A DNA stretch of 64,000 nucleotides from Thiomicrorhabdus sp. (GTDB lineage: Bacteria; Pseudomonadota; Gammaproteobacteria; Thiomicrospirales; Thiomicrospiraceae). The first letter of the stretch is position 1, and each line of letters begins with the position of its first letter. A program made the translations under genes and the position numbers. This document shows positions 19,772 through 28,680 of the stretch, one piece after another. The stretch lies in NCBI RefSeq assembly GCF_963677875.1, contig NZ_OY782562.1, positions 186,001 to 250,000 of the forward strand, in the 5' to 3' direction. Below the pieces are notes generated by a model that saw only the letters and a program-made list of their open reading frames with translations, was not told the origin of the DNA and ran no database searches.

Positions 19772-22090
19772 CTAGAACCCGACACCCAATGTGAACTGGA
19801 ATACTTGAGTTTTGTCGCTGCTGCGGTAAACCACCGGTTGGGCAAGACTGAAGGATAAAGGCCCGACTGGCGTAATCCAGGAAACACCCAGACCGGTCGA
19901 AACTCTCAGCTCATTCGAGTCGAAACTGTCCGCATCACGGAAGACGTTACCGGCATCAAAGAACCAACTCAAACGAATATTACTGGAGTCTTCGATAAAC
20001 GGAACCGGAAACACCAGTCCGGTCGTCATTACCGTTTTCAAAGCACCACCTTTCGGACTGTCACTTCCATCGGTGGTCAAGTTGTAATGCTCACCCAGCG
20101 AGTTCGGCTCGAAACCGCGCACCGACCCGATTCCACCGGCGTAAAAGTTTTCATAGAACGGCAATTCGTTAATGTCTCCATAGCCGGCACCGTAAGAAAC
20201 GCCCGCTTTGAATTGGAGCGAGATGTTTTCACTCAATGGGTAGAACCAGTTCTGATCCGCATACAGCTTATAGAAAGAGGCTTTGGAAGTACCCGGCACA
20301 ACCGCTTCGAATGACAGGCTGGTTTTAGTCCCTCTCGATGGGAAGTAATAAGAGTCAGTAGTGTTATGACTCCAGCCCAGACTCATCTGCAGAGAACTGG
20401 TATGCTTGCCGAATTCCTGAGCATAGTCCTTACAGTAGGTAAAATCATCCGAACAGACGATGTCTTGAGAGTCGATTTTCAAACCGTAAGAAATCGAATT
20501 CTCTTCACTTAACGGATACCCCATCGAGAAGCGCAAACCGAAATTATTGGTGGTATAGTCGGCGATATCCAATTCGTCAGCATTAATTTCCCTAAAGTAG
20601 AAACCGGCGCCCAGACTGACACCATCCGGAGTAAAATACGGATTAGTCAAACCGATATCGGCACTTTTTTTCGCATCCGTCGTTGACACGTTCAGATCCA
20701 GTTTATTTCCGCTACCGATGAAATTCCGCTCGGACAGACCAATATTGAATCCCAGCCCATCCAGCTGCGACAGCGTCACCCCGGCACTGAAAGAACCGGT
20801 CGGCTGCTCTTCCACTTTGACAATCAGATCGACTTCGTCATCAGAAACACGCTTGCTTTGAATATCACTGGATTTAAAGAACCCGAGACGACCAAGGCGC
20901 TCTTTGGACTGACGAACCGCCTTTAATGAATAAGGCGCACTCTCCAGCTGGCGCAATTCCCGTCGGATGACATCATCTCGCGTACGGGTATTCCCCTCAA
21001 TCTCAATACGGCGAATATAAACCCGGCTTTTTGGCTCGACTTTGACACTCAGATCAATCGTCCGATCCTGTTTATTCAATTTCGAATCCGGAACCACTTC
21101 CGTAAACGCATAACCTTCTTCACTTAAGCGTTCTTGAAGGCTTTTGACACCCTCGATCACTGCACTACGTGAAAAAGTGTCGCCTTTTTTAACTTCGACA
21201 AGACGACTCACTTCCTCCAGAGGAATAATCGTTTCGCCAAGGAATTGCACATTGTTAATTGTGTATTGCGGCCCTTCGGCCATATTAATGGTGACAAATA
21301 CCCGGGTTTTGTCTTCGGACAGACTCACCTGGCTTGAAAGAATCTTGAATTCGGCATAACCATGATCCAGATAATACGACTTGATAGCTTCAATATCCGC
21401 CTCGAGTTTCGGTTTGGAATATTTATCGCCGTCACCGAAAGTCGCGGTTTCGCTCATCTGTAAACGGGTTTTCAAGCGCTTATCCGAATAGACGTGGTTG
21501 CCAACCAGATTAATGCGTCCGATTGTGGCCGGCTCGCCTTCAACAATTTTGATTTTCAGATCCACTCGGTTACGGGGCAGCTCTTCAGAAAGGATTTCGA
21601 CGCTCGCCGCATAATAACCCTGATTGTGATAACGGCGCTTCAAGTCAACGATCACGCGATCCATATCCAGCTGGTTATAGATGCGCCCTTTTTTCAATCC
21701 CAGACTATCCAGTGCGTCTTTCAAGGCATCCGAATCAATCAGACTATTACCTTCCGTTTTGATTTCCGCAATCGAAGGACGCTCGACAACTTTGATCACT
21801 AAAGTGCTGTCATCTCTCTGCAAAAGCGAAACGTCTTTAAAAAATCCAGTTTTATACAGACGTTCAATCGTTTCGCGCGTCAGTCTTCCATCCAGATTCT
21901 GTCCGGTTCTGAACGGCAGATAAGTTCGAATGGTGTCGACCCCGATTCGATTACCACCTTCGATTTCGATTTTATCAACGATAAACGCATAGCTGACGCC
22001 GGGAGCTAACAGCAAGGAAGATAAAGCGGCGGAAAGAGCCGCTTTTTTAAAAAGAGTCCCGTTCAGAGAAAGCTTATTTCGATTAACCAT
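19772..22090 (-). CDS. bamA: Outer membrane protein assembly factor BamA
   Basis: BamA is the central pore-like subunit of the BAM complex that folds barrels into the outer membrane. The 772 residues contain a signal peptide (about 1-35), five POTRA domains (about 36-440, first one FIVDKIEIEGGNRIG) and a C-terminal 16-strand barrel. The barrel has the conserved GGIGSVRGFEPNSLG (VRGF/Y loop-6 motif) and ends QVFQFTLGVGF. It overlaps rseP by 8 nt, so the two are translationally coupled. Confidence 0.98.
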   Translation of the reverse strand: MVNRNKLSLNGTLFKKAALSAALSSLLLAPGVSYAFIVDKIEIEGGNRIGVDTIRTYLPFRTGQNLDGRLTRETIERLYKTGFFKDVSLLQRDDSTLVIKVVERPSIAEIKTEGNSLIDSDALKDALDSLGLKKGRIYNQLDMDRVIVDLKRRYHNQGYYAASVEILSEELPRNRVDLKIKIVEGEPATIGRINLVGNHVYSDKRLKTRLQMSETATFGDGDKYSKPKLEADIEAIKSYYLDHGYAEFKILSSQVSLSEDKTRVFVTINMAEGPQYTINNVQFLGETIIPLEEVSRLVEVKKGDTFSRSAVIEGVKSLQERLSEEGYAFTEVVPDSKLNKQDRTIDLSVKVEPKSRVYIRRIEIEGNTRTRDDVIRRELRQLESAPYSLKAVRQSKERLGRLGFFKSSDIQSKRVSDDEVDLIVKVEEQPTGSFSAGVTLSQLDGLGFNIGLSERNFIGSGNKLDLNVSTTDAKKSADIGLTNPYFTPDGVSLGAGFYFREINADELDIADYTTNNFGLRFSMGYPLSEENSISYGLKIDSQDIVCSDDFTYCKDYAQEFGKHTSSLQMSLGWSHNTTDSYYFPSRGTKTSLSFEAVVPGTSKASFYKLYADQNWFYPLSENISLQFKAGVSYGAGYGDINELPFYENFYAGGIGSVRGFEPNSLGEHYNLTTDGSDSPKGGALKTVMTTGLVFPVPFIEDSSNIRLSWFFDAGNVFRDADSFDSNELRVSTGLGVSWITPVGPLSFSLAQPVVYRSSDKTQVFQFTLGVGF

Positions 22091-23492
22091 GAGATATTCT
22101 TATTACATCATTAAATAGAGCGACAAACGTCAAACTCAGTATCACAAAAAGACCGATCATCTGACCAAGTTGCATTGCATTCTCACTCAACGGAGAGCCT
22201 TTGACGATTTCGATCAGGTAATATAACAAATGACCGCCGTCCAATACAGGAATCGGCAATAAATTTAGGATGCCGACACTCAAACTCAGCAACCCCAGAA
22301 GACTTAAAAAACTGATCCAACCGCTTTGAATCGCCTCGCCGGAATACTGAGCGATACTGATCGGCCCCGATAAATGACTCAAGCCGATGTCGCCGAAAAT
22401 CAATCTTTGCAACATCCCAAGGCTCATTTCGATCATTGAAAGACTGTAATTCCACGCCTCGTTCAACGCACCGACCGCACCGTAATCTCGTCGTTGAACG
22501 TAAGGTTGCATAGCTTCTTCAGTCACTTCGACGCCAAGTCCGATTCTTCCGTGAAGCTTTCCATCCGACCCGTTCACCGAGTCTAAAAGCACCTTGTAAA
22601 CCTGTTCAACTCCCGCGCTTTCAACCCGCAAAGAAATCTCTTCCCCCGGATGCTTTTGAATTTGCTCAACAAATGCCTGCCAATCATTGACCGCAAGATC
22701 ATTGAAAGCCAGAATTCGGTCGCCAGCTTCGACACCAGCAAGGCCCGCAGGACCGTCGGGTAAAACTTTTCCAACAACCGCCGGCATGGAAATTGCGGCT
22801 GGTTTCAGCCCAAGCAAAGCAAACCATCCCTGATTTGCCTTATCCAGATCAAGCATCGACAAGGGCAAACTAAGAGAAATCCCGCGATCGGACATGCCGC
22901 TTACCGGGTCATAAGGCTGTATTTTAATTTGCATCGTCGCCTGTTGGGCAACCAAAGCCTTGAGCAAGGCTTGATGTAATGATTTCCACCCCTGAATTTC
23001 CTGGCCGTTCGCTTCGCTGATCTGCCATAAAGGCGAGGCGCTTAAATCCTGCCCCTGCAGATTCAGCGCCTGTTGCAGAGGAGAGGATTGCGGGGCCGAA
23101 TGGATCAGAGCCCGAACTTCTACTGGACCGCTTAGAAACATCACCCAGAAAACCAGCAGAGCCAGAAGTAAATTAATCAAGGGACCGGCAGAAACGACCG
23201 CAATCCGCTTATAAACCGACTGACGATTAAAAGCTCTGGGCAGATCTTCCGGAGTGACATCGCCTTCTCGCTCGTCGACGAATTTCACATAGCCACCGAG
23301 TGGAATGGCACCGATCTGATAATCGGTTTCACCGCGACGGCGCTGAAAAACCGCCTTACCGAAGCCGATGGAAAAACGTGTCACCTTGATATTAAACCAG
23401 CGGGCTACCTGGAAATGCCCCCATTCATGGACCGTCACTATGACGCCCATCATCACGACAAAACCGATCAGGGACCAAAGAATCGACATCAT
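22083..23492 (-). CDS. rseP: RIP-type zinc metalloprotease RseP
   Basis: RseP is the site-2 intramembrane protease that releases sigma-E by cutting RseA and also clears signal-peptide remnants. It has the HEWGH zinc motif in the first membrane helix, two PDZ domains in the centre (about residues 110-320, second with AGVEAGDRILAFN) and the third zinc ligand motif LPIPVLDGGHLLYY near the C-terminus. The open frame extends to a GTG at 23510 overlapping cdsA. I prefer the ATG at 23490-23492 (469 residues), which matches the E. coli start and removes the overlap. No dxr lies upstream. Confidence 0.95.
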   Translation of the reverse strand: MMSILWSLIGFVVMMGVIVTVHEWGHFQVARWFNIKVTRFSIGFGKAVFQRRRGETDYQIGAIPLGGYVKFVDEREGDVTPEDLPRAFNRQSVYKRIAVVSAGPLINLLLALLVFWVMFLSGPVEVRALIHSAPQSSPLQQALNLQGQDLSASPLWQISEANGQEIQGWKSLHQALLKALVAQQATMQIKIQPYDPVSGMSDRGISLSLPLSMLDLDKANQGWFALLGLKPAAISMPAVVGKVLPDGPAGLAGVEAGDRILAFNDLAVNDWQAFVEQIQKHPGEEISLRVESAGVEQVYKVLLDSVNGSDGKLHGRIGLGVEVTEEAMQPYVQRRDYGAVGALNEAWNYSLSMIEMSLGMLQRLIFGDIGLSHLSGPISIAQYSGEAIQSGWISFLSLLGLLSLSVGILNLLPIPVLDGGHLLYYLIEIVKGSPLSENAMQLGQMIGLFVILSLTFVALFNDVIRISHG

Positions 23493-23494
23493 AT

Positions 23495-24298
23495 TCAGGC
23501 TAAAGACCACATAAGATAACTAAGCGGCAATGCAATCAAAAGACTGTCGACACGATCAAGAACCCCGCCATGCCCCGGTAAAATTCTACCGCTGTCTTTC
23601 AAGGAAACCTGGCGTTTCAAGACACTTTCAAACAGATCTCCAAACACCGAAACAACCGCGATCAAAGCCAGCATGACGGCAGGCAACAACGAAGAATAAT
23701 CGCTCCCGGAAAACAGAGCCCCAAGAGCAAGCCAACTGAAGATAAACGACGCTATAGCACCACCCAGCACACCTTCCCAGGTTTTCCCCGGACTGACATG
23801 CTGTGCAAGCTTATGCCGACCGAAACGTTTACCGGCAAAGAAAGCGCCGGTATCCATTGCCCAGACAGACGCCATGCTGATCAGTAAAATCGTAGGAGAA
23901 AAATCATTGCGGAAAAACACCAAGACATTTGTAAAGACAAGGAGCATTAAAACGCCGCTTAACAGAATGCCGATATCCGTTCTTAAGCCGAAGCGCCCAC
24001 AGGTCAACTGGTAACGCATCACCACCAAAACTGCAATTGAGACGCCCAGCAGTCCAAGCAACCAAAGATCTTCCTGCACAAAAACATTCAAGGTCAAAAA
24101 GCTCAGAAGCAGCGTAAAAACGGTGAAAAACCCACGCTGCATCTTCCCTGTCCATCGACTGAACCCTGCCCATTCCCAGGCAGCGACCGCGCCCAACAAC
24201 ATAACCAGCAATTCCCAAACCCACTCTTCGGCAAAAAACAGCGCCGACAATGCCAGCAAAAACAGAACCAGCGCAGTTAAGATCCTCTGTTTCAACAT
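23495..24298 (-). CDS. cdsA: Phosphatidate cytidylyltransferase
   Basis: CdsA makes CDP-diacylglycerol from phosphatidate and CTP, the branch point of phospholipid synthesis. The 267-residue protein has about seven membrane segments and the full family signature spanning VFGDLFESVLKRQVSLKD and RILPGHGGVLDRVDSL. It overlaps uppS by 7 nt and directly precedes rseP. In E. coli the order is dxr-uppS-cdsA-rseP. Confidence 0.97.
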   Translation of the reverse strand: MLKQRILTALVLFLLALSALFFAEEWVWELLVMLLGAVAAWEWAGFSRWTGKMQRGFFTVFTLLLSFLTLNVFVQEDLWLLGLLGVSIAVLVVMRYQLTCGRFGLRTDIGILLSGVLMLLVFTNVLVFFRNDFSPTILLISMASVWAMDTGAFFAGKRFGRHKLAQHVSPGKTWEGVLGGAIASFIFSWLALGALFSGSDYSSLLPAVMLALIAVVSVFGDLFESVLKRQVSLKDSGRILPGHGGVLDRVDSLLIALPLSYLMWSLA

Positions 24299-25038
24299 GA
24301 TTTAACCTGCTCGCTGGTTTTTCCGAAACGGCGCTCTCGGGAAGAAAAAGACGCAACCGCCTGATCAATGGCCTTTTCATTAAAATCAGGCCATAAAGTA
24401 TCGGTAAAATAAAACTCGGCATACGCCATCTGCCAAATCAGAAAATTACTGATTCTCTGTTCGCCGCCAGTGCGAATCAGTAAATCCGGTTCCGGCAGAT
24501 CGGCAAGACTGACGTAAGTCGAGATAGCCTCTTCGCTGATCTCTTCGATCGGGCATTCCGGATTTGCAGCCTGCCATTGCTTAATCGCCTGCACGACATC
24601 CCATCGACCGCCATAATTCGCAGCGATATTCAGCACCAGACCGCTATTCCCTCTGGTCATTTCTTCCGCTTTGGCAATATGCTCCTGAAGCAGAGGACTG
24701 AAAGCGCTGCGATCGCCGATGATCCGTAAGCGGACATTATTTTCATTCAATTTAGCGACTTCTTTCTGCAACGCTTTTAAAAACAGTTGCATCAGTTTAT
24801 TGACTTCCTCTTCCGGACGTCGCCAATTTTCAGTACTGAAAGCAAACAACGTCAGAGCTTTTACCCCGATCACCGAGCAATGCTGCACAACACGCTTAAC
24901 CGCGTTCAGGCCTTTTTGATGACCGACAAAACGCGGCAAAAAACGCTTTTTTGCCCAGCGGCCGTTGCCATCCATAATGATGGCTATATGTTGTGGAATT
25001 GAACGATCCTGATCTGCTTTCGCCAAAATAAACCCCAT
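24292..25038 (-). CDS. uppS: Undecaprenyl diphosphate synthase (cis-prenyltransferase)
   Basis: UppS extends farnesyl diphosphate to the C55 lipid that carries peptidoglycan and O-antigen units. The 248 residues have IAIIMDGNGRWAKKR with the catalytic Asp, FAFSTENWRRP and RTGGEQRISNFLIWQMAYAEFYF. The first ATG (25036-25038) has no visible Shine-Dalgarno and lies 2 nt after a terminator-like U-tract. A TTG four codons later has GGGG 6 nt upstream and could be the true start. It is the first gene of the uppS-cdsA-rseP-bamA-skp-lpxD-fabZ-lpxA-lpxB-rnhB run. dxr is absent upstream. Confidence 0.96.
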   Translation of the reverse strand: MGFILAKADQDRSIPQHIAIIMDGNGRWAKKRFLPRFVGHQKGLNAVKRVVQHCSVIGVKALTLFAFSTENWRRPEEEVNKLMQLFLKALQKEVAKLNENNVRLRIIGDRSAFSPLLQEHIAKAEEMTRGNSGLVLNIAANYGGRWDVVQAIKQWQAANPECPIEEISEEAISTYVSLADLPEPDLLIRTGGEQRISNFLIWQMAYAEFYFTDTLWPDFNEKAIDQAVASFSSRERRFGKTSEQVKSC

Positions 25039-25040
25039 TT

Positions 25041-25096
25041 AAAAAACAAAACGGCCGCAAAGTGCATCAACGCGGCATGCGACTTTAGCTGGCCGT
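25041..25096 (-). terminator. Terminator-like hairpin just before uppS (candidate attenuator)
   Basis: On the minus strand ACGGCC (25091-25096) pairs with GGCCGT (25051-25056). Inside, AAAGT pairs with ACTTT and GCAT with ATGC around a 9-nt loop. The stem is followed directly by TTTGTTTTTT (25041-25050), the form of a rho-independent terminator. The uppS ATG begins 2 nt later, leaving no room for a promoter in between. Transcripts into the envelope operon must therefore pass through it. Confidence 0.7.
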
Positions 25097-25102
25097 CAAC
25101 AT

Positions 25103-25129
25103 CGGGCTGTCGACAATCGACAACACCCG
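25103..25129 (-). promoter_or_regulatory. Second leader hairpin upstream of uppS
   Basis: CGGG and CCCG arms enclose a TGTCGA/TCGACA stem with a 2-3 nt loop. It sits 7 nt upstream (in transcript order) of the terminator-like hairpin and would be within the same leader RNA. Confidence 0.5.
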
Positions 25130-25145
25130 GCGCGAAATTCTGTCA

Positions 25146-25174
25146 ATTATGCCGTAATTAAGGTGAAATTTCGA
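25146..25174 (-). promoter_or_regulatory. Possible promoter of the uppS operon
   Basis: On the minus strand TCGAAA (25169-25174), a 17-nt spacer and CATAAT (25146-25151) could form a moderate sigma-70 promoter. This would give a leader of about 100 nt that contains both hairpins before uppS. Confidence 0.35.
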
Positions 25175-25219
25175 CTTTAATTTCATGCACGTCAATAGCG
25201 TGTATTGATTGCGCACCCA

Positions 25220-25262
25220 AAAACAAAAATCCGCGAAATGAGTCCCCATTTCACGGATTTCA
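25220..25262 (-). terminator. Rho-independent terminator after frr
   Basis: On the minus strand an AAATCCGTGAAAT arm pairs with ATTTCGCGGATTT (one G-U type mismatch) around an 8-nt loop. It is followed by TTTTGTTTTT. It ends the pyrH-frr transcript 50 nt after frr and separates it from uppS. Confidence 0.85.
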
Positions 25263-25313
25263 TCAACTTGCAAAAGCCAAGAAGCCAGCCTTCAGACTCG
25301 CTCCAAAAAGTAA

Positions 25314-25871
25314 TCAGACTTCCATCAGACTGGCTTCTTTTTCAGCCAATAAGTCATCGACTTTTTTCACCATTTCGTCAGTGACTTTCTGGATTTGATC
25401 TTCAGCACGACGCGCATCATCTTCAGTAATTTCCTTTTCTTTCAACAAGGCCTTTACATCACCATTTGCATCACGACGAACATTGCGGATGGCAACCCGC
25501 GCCTGCTCCGCTTCCGAACGCGCAACTTTCGTCAAATCACGACGACGTTCTTCCGTCAAAGGCGGCATTGGAATGCGCATGACATTTCCAACCGTTACCG
25601 GATTAATGCCGAGATCAGACATCATAATCGCCTTTTCCACTTTCGCGACCATCGGCTGTTCCCAAGGCTGAACCATCAGCGTCCGTGCATCTTCAACATT
25701 TACATTTGCAACCTGGCTGATCGGCACTTCGGAACCGTAATACTCCACCATAACTGCATCCAGAATCGATGGATGTGCCCGACCGGTGCGGATTTTCGCA
25801 AAGTTCGACTCCAAATTATCAATCGATTTCTGCATTCTATTCTGCGCATCCTGACGAATTTCATTCAACAT
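25314..25871 (-). CDS. frr: Ribosome recycling factor
   Basis: RRF, with EF-G, splits the post-termination ribosome. The 185 residues match the family length exactly. [34 protein letters not shown], the middle [18 protein letters not shown] and the C-terminal [35 protein letters not shown] are diagnostic. It starts 5 nt after pyrH, so the two are co-transcribed, and a terminator follows. Confidence 0.98.
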   Translation of the reverse strand: MLNEIRQDAQNRMQKSIDNLESNFAKIRTGRAHPSILDAVMVEYYGSEVPISQVANVNVEDARTLMVQPWEQPMVAKVEKAIMMSDLGINPVTVGNVMRIPMPPLTEERRRDLTKVARSEAEQARVAIRNVRRDANGDVKALLKEKEITEDDARRAEDQIQKVTDEMVKKVDDLLAEKEASLMEV

Positions 25872-25876
25872 AACTT

Positions 25877-26596
25877 TTATTCTCCTGCACTTACCAGAGT
25901 GCCTTCATCTTCACCCTGAACAATTCGAATGACCGCCTGATCCTTAAACATATCGAATACGCGAATCGGCATCTGATGATCACGGCATAAAACGAACGCG
26001 GTCATATCCATAACCTGTAAATTTTTCTGAATGACCTCGTCGTAACTCAACTGAGTGTAGCGAGTCGCCGTCGGGTCTTTATTCGGATCGGCACTGTAGA
26101 TGCCATCCACTTTAGTTGCTTTCAGAACAATGTCTGCACCGATTTCCACTCCGCGCAAAGCGGCCGCGGTATCGGTGGTAAAAAACGGACTTCCCGTCCC
26201 GGCCGCGAAAACCAGCACCTCTCCATCAGCCAGCTGCTTCTTAACTGCATTAGCATTGAAACCGCTGGAAATCCCCTCAATCGACATGGCGGATAAAACC
26301 TGAGACTTCATCCCCATATCTTCGATTACATCTCTGAGAGCCAGTGCATTGATAACCGTTGCCATCATTCCCATATGATCACCGGTCGTTCTTTGAATAC
26401 CGGATCCCTGAATTTGAGCGCCACGAAAAATATTTCCGCCTCCAACGACAATTCCAACCTCGACACCTAACTCTCGGAGTGCCTTAACCTGGGAAACAAC
26501 CAGCTTGAGAGTGGCGGCATCCAAACCGAAATCACCATCGCCCATCAGAGCTTCACCGCTAAACTTCAACAGTATTCTTTTGTATTTCAATGCCAT
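25877..26596 (-). CDS. pyrH: UMP kinase
   Basis: PyrH phosphorylates UMP to UDP; the bacterial enzyme is a hexameric amino-acid-kinase-fold protein regulated by GTP and UTP. I place the start at the ATG at 26594-26596, which gives 239 residues beginning [19 protein letters not shown] and has GAGGA 6 nt upstream. The open frame runs 26 codons further but that part is not family sequence. Motifs include [27 protein letters not shown] and [16 protein letters not shown]. It lies between tsf, after a terminator, and frr. Confidence 0.97.
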   Translation of the reverse strand: MALKYKRILLKFSGEALMGDGDFGLDAATLKLVVSQVKALRELGVEVGIVVGGGNIFRGAQIQGSGIQRTTGDHMGMMATVINALALRDVIEDMGMKSQVLSAMSIEGISSGFNANAVKKQLADGEVLVFAAGTGSPFFTTDTAAALRGVEIGADIVLKATKVDGIYSADPNKDPTATRYTQLSYDEVIQKNLQVMDMTAFVLCRDHQMPIRVFDMFKDQAVIRIVQGEDEGTLVSAGE

Positions 26597-26696
26597 TCCA
26601 GTTCCTCGTATTTCAAAGTGGTTTTGTAAAAAAACATCCTGAGTCGACTCTTTACAAAAACACTTGATCGGCAATACTCAAGCATACGCCGCATAC

Positions 26697-26740
26697 AAAA
26701 AAGCCATAGCGACCCTGCCTGATGCAGTCGTCACTATGGC
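26697..26740 (-). terminator. Rho-independent terminator after tsf
   Basis: On the minus strand GCCATAG pairs with CTATGGC, closing a longer partly paired arm (GAC/GTC inside), and is followed by TTTTTT. It ends the rpsB-tsf transcript, so pyrH-frr needs its own promoter in the following ~100 nt. Confidence 0.85.
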
Positions 26741-26757
26741 CGTCAATCACAAAAAGA

Positions 26758-27642
26758 TTAACCCGTTACGGCTTTCGCTGCCAGAGCAACTTCGTCCGCA
26801 AAGTTAGTTTCTTCTTTTTCGATCCCTTCACCAACTTCCAAACGAATGAAAGCAGAAACAGTCGCGCCATTGGATTTCAACAACTTCTCAACTGTCTGAT
26901 CAGGGTCTTTAACGAAAGGCTGACCAACAAGAGTAATTTCTTGCAGGTACTTACGCATACGACCTTCAATCATTTTTTCAATGATTTCCATCGGCTTGCC
27001 GGAGCTTTGCGCCTGTTCGATCTGGAAAGCACGCTCTTTCTCGACCACTTCAGGATCCAACTCATCTGCAGAAACCGCTTGCGGCTTCACAGCGGCAACA
27101 TGCATCGCGATGTCACGTGCCAAAGCGTCGTCGCCACCGTCCATGCTGACAACAACACCGATTTTCTCACCGTGTTGATATTGACCGATCTGACCATTGG
27201 TTTCAACCAGTTCAACGCGACGAACACCCATGTTTTCACCGATTTTAGCAATCAATTCACGACGTGTTTCATCAACCGTTTTGCCTGATGCCATTTGCTC
27301 GCCCATGATCGCATCGATATCGGTAGTGGCTTTTGCCAGAGCAATTGCCGCGATTTCATCTGCAAAATTCTTGAACTCGTCGCCTTTGGCAACAAAATCT
27401 GTTTCACAGTTAACTTCAGCGATTGCCGCTTTTTTCTTGTCATCAGAAATAGCGATTGCAATCACACCTTCCGCAGCAACACGACCGGCTTTTTTATCTG
27501 CACCCGCCATACCTTTCTTACGAAGGTACTCGATCGCAGCATCCATATCGCCGTCGGTTTCCGACAACGCTTTTTTACAATCCATCATCCCTGCGCTGGT
27601 GATTTCGCGCAGTTCTTTAACCATTGCAGCAGTAATTGCCAT
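26758..27642 (-). CDS. tsf: Translation elongation factor Ts
   Basis: EF-Ts exchanges GDP for GTP on EF-Tu. The 294 residues start ITAAMVKELREITSAGMMDCKKAL (UBA-like domain with the family signature). They contain the TDFVAKGDEF core contact region (the NCETDFVAK motif) and end in the usual C-terminal dimerisation/helical module. It follows rpsB by 79 nt, the universal rpsB-tsf pair, and is closed by a strong terminator. Confidence 0.98.
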   Translation of the reverse strand: MAITAAMVKELREITSAGMMDCKKALSETDGDMDAAIEYLRKKGMAGADKKAGRVAAEGVIAIAISDDKKKAAIAEVNCETDFVAKGDEFKNFADEIAAIALAKATTDIDAIMGEQMASGKTVDETRRELIAKIGENMGVRRVELVETNGQIGQYQHGEKIGVVVSMDGGDDALARDIAMHVAAVKPQAVSADELDPEVVEKERAFQIEQAQSSGKPMEIIEKMIEGRMRKYLQEITLVGQPFVKDPDQTVEKLLKSNGATVSAFIRLEVGEGIEKEETNFADEVALAAKAVTG

Positions 27643-27721
27643 GTTTAAATTCCTTTGGTTTTGGGTTAGAAACAGGAGTTCGACGCCTCTCCTTTTGGGC
27701 AGGCGCCGATAAGGTCAGAAA

Positions 27722-28462
27722 TTATTCAGCCGCTTTTTCTTCGGCTTCTACAAAATCATCGCCTTCAATCGCAGTCGTGATGGTCGCCTTGCCTTCAAGG
27801 ATCGCGTCTGCTGCAGCGGATAGATACAATTTGATTGCACGAATCGCGTCATCGTTACCAGGAATCACGTAATCAACACCGCGTGGATCGTTGTTGGTAT
27901 CAACAACACCAATAACCGGAATCCCCAGGTTTTTCGCTTCTTGCAAAGCGATTTTTTCATTACCGGTATCGATCACGAAGATGGCATCCGGCATGGCACG
28001 CATATCTTTGATACCACCCAAAGACATCTCAAGCTTTTCCTTCTGGCGGGAAAGCATCAAAGCTTCTTTCTTGGTGATTTTCTCGAAAGTACCGTCCTGT
28101 TCCATCGCTTCAAGCTCTTTCAAACGCTTGATTGATTGCTTGATGGTTTTGAAGTTGGTCAACATACCACCCAACCAGCGGTAATCAACATAAGGCATAC
28201 CGCAACGCTGTGCTTCCTGAGCAACCAATTCACGCGCAGCGCGCTTAGTGCCGACAAACAAAACTTTACCTTTGTTTGCTGCAATACCACCCATGTAGTT
28301 CAAAGCATCGTTGAACATAGGAAGGGTTTTTTCAAGGTTGACGATATGAATGTTGTTACGCGCACCAAAAATGTACTCAGACATTTTCGGATTCCAATAA
28401 CGGGTCTGATGTCCGAAGTGAACACCAGCTTCAAGCATTTGACGCATGGTTACTTTAGCCAT
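27722..28462 (-). CDS. rpsB: 30S ribosomal protein S2
   Basis: S2 is a late-joining small-subunit protein needed for binding of S1. The 246 residues start [22 protein letters not shown] (S2 signature) and contain [29 protein letters not shown] and [25 protein letters not shown]. It is first in rpsB-tsf, divergent from map. In E. coli a leader upstream of rpsB mediates S2 autoregulation; the ~140-nt leader here could hold a similar element, but I did not identify its structure. Confidence 0.98.
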   Translation of the reverse strand: MAKVTMRQMLEAGVHFGHQTRYWNPKMSEYIFGARNNIHIVNLEKTLPMFNDALNYMGGIAANKGKVLFVGTKRAARELVAQEAQRCGMPYVDYRWLGGMLTNFKTIKQSIKRLKELEAMEQDGTFEKITKKEALMLSRQKEKLEMSLGGIKDMRAMPDAIFVIDTGNEKIALQEAKNLGIPVIGVVDTNNDPRGVDYVIPGNDDAIRAIKLYLSAAADAILEGKATITTAIEGDDFVEAEEKAAE

Positions 28463-28603
28463 GTAATTTTCTCCAATTTGGGTTAAGCCTCCATTTACCC
28501 CATAAAACGAACCAAAAATCTGAGTGATTCAGGCACCCCGGTTTATGTGTCGGTAAACGTGCGGATTTTCTGTTAAAATTCCTCTCAATCGAAAGGCGCG
28601 GCA

Positions 28604-28632
28604 TTTATACCATATTTCTGCCTATTTCACAA
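28604..28632 (-). promoter_or_regulatory. Probable promoter of rpsB-tsf
   Basis: On the minus strand TTGTGA (28627-28632), 17 nt and TATAAA (28604-28609) form a sigma-70-like promoter. The -10 is preceded by TGG (extended -10 form). The leader to rpsB would be about 135 nt. Confidence 0.55.
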
Positions 28633-28680
28633 TTTTCAGCCCCGTAAATTTATAAAAAATTAACTAAAAGACCCGATAAC

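Noticed and set aside
25085..25273. 62-codon minus-strand open frame in the frr-uppS gap
   Set aside because: It covers the frr terminator and leader hairpins, has no ribosome site and no family resemblance; it is better explained as structured leader.
26722..27288. 188-codon open frame on the plus strand opposite tsf
   Set aside because: It is antisense to EF-Ts and spans its terminator; no family resemblance.
28574..28579. TAAAAT with TG upstream as a promoter for map
   Set aside because: Extended -10 look but no -35 and a leader of about 95 nt; too weak to list as a feature.
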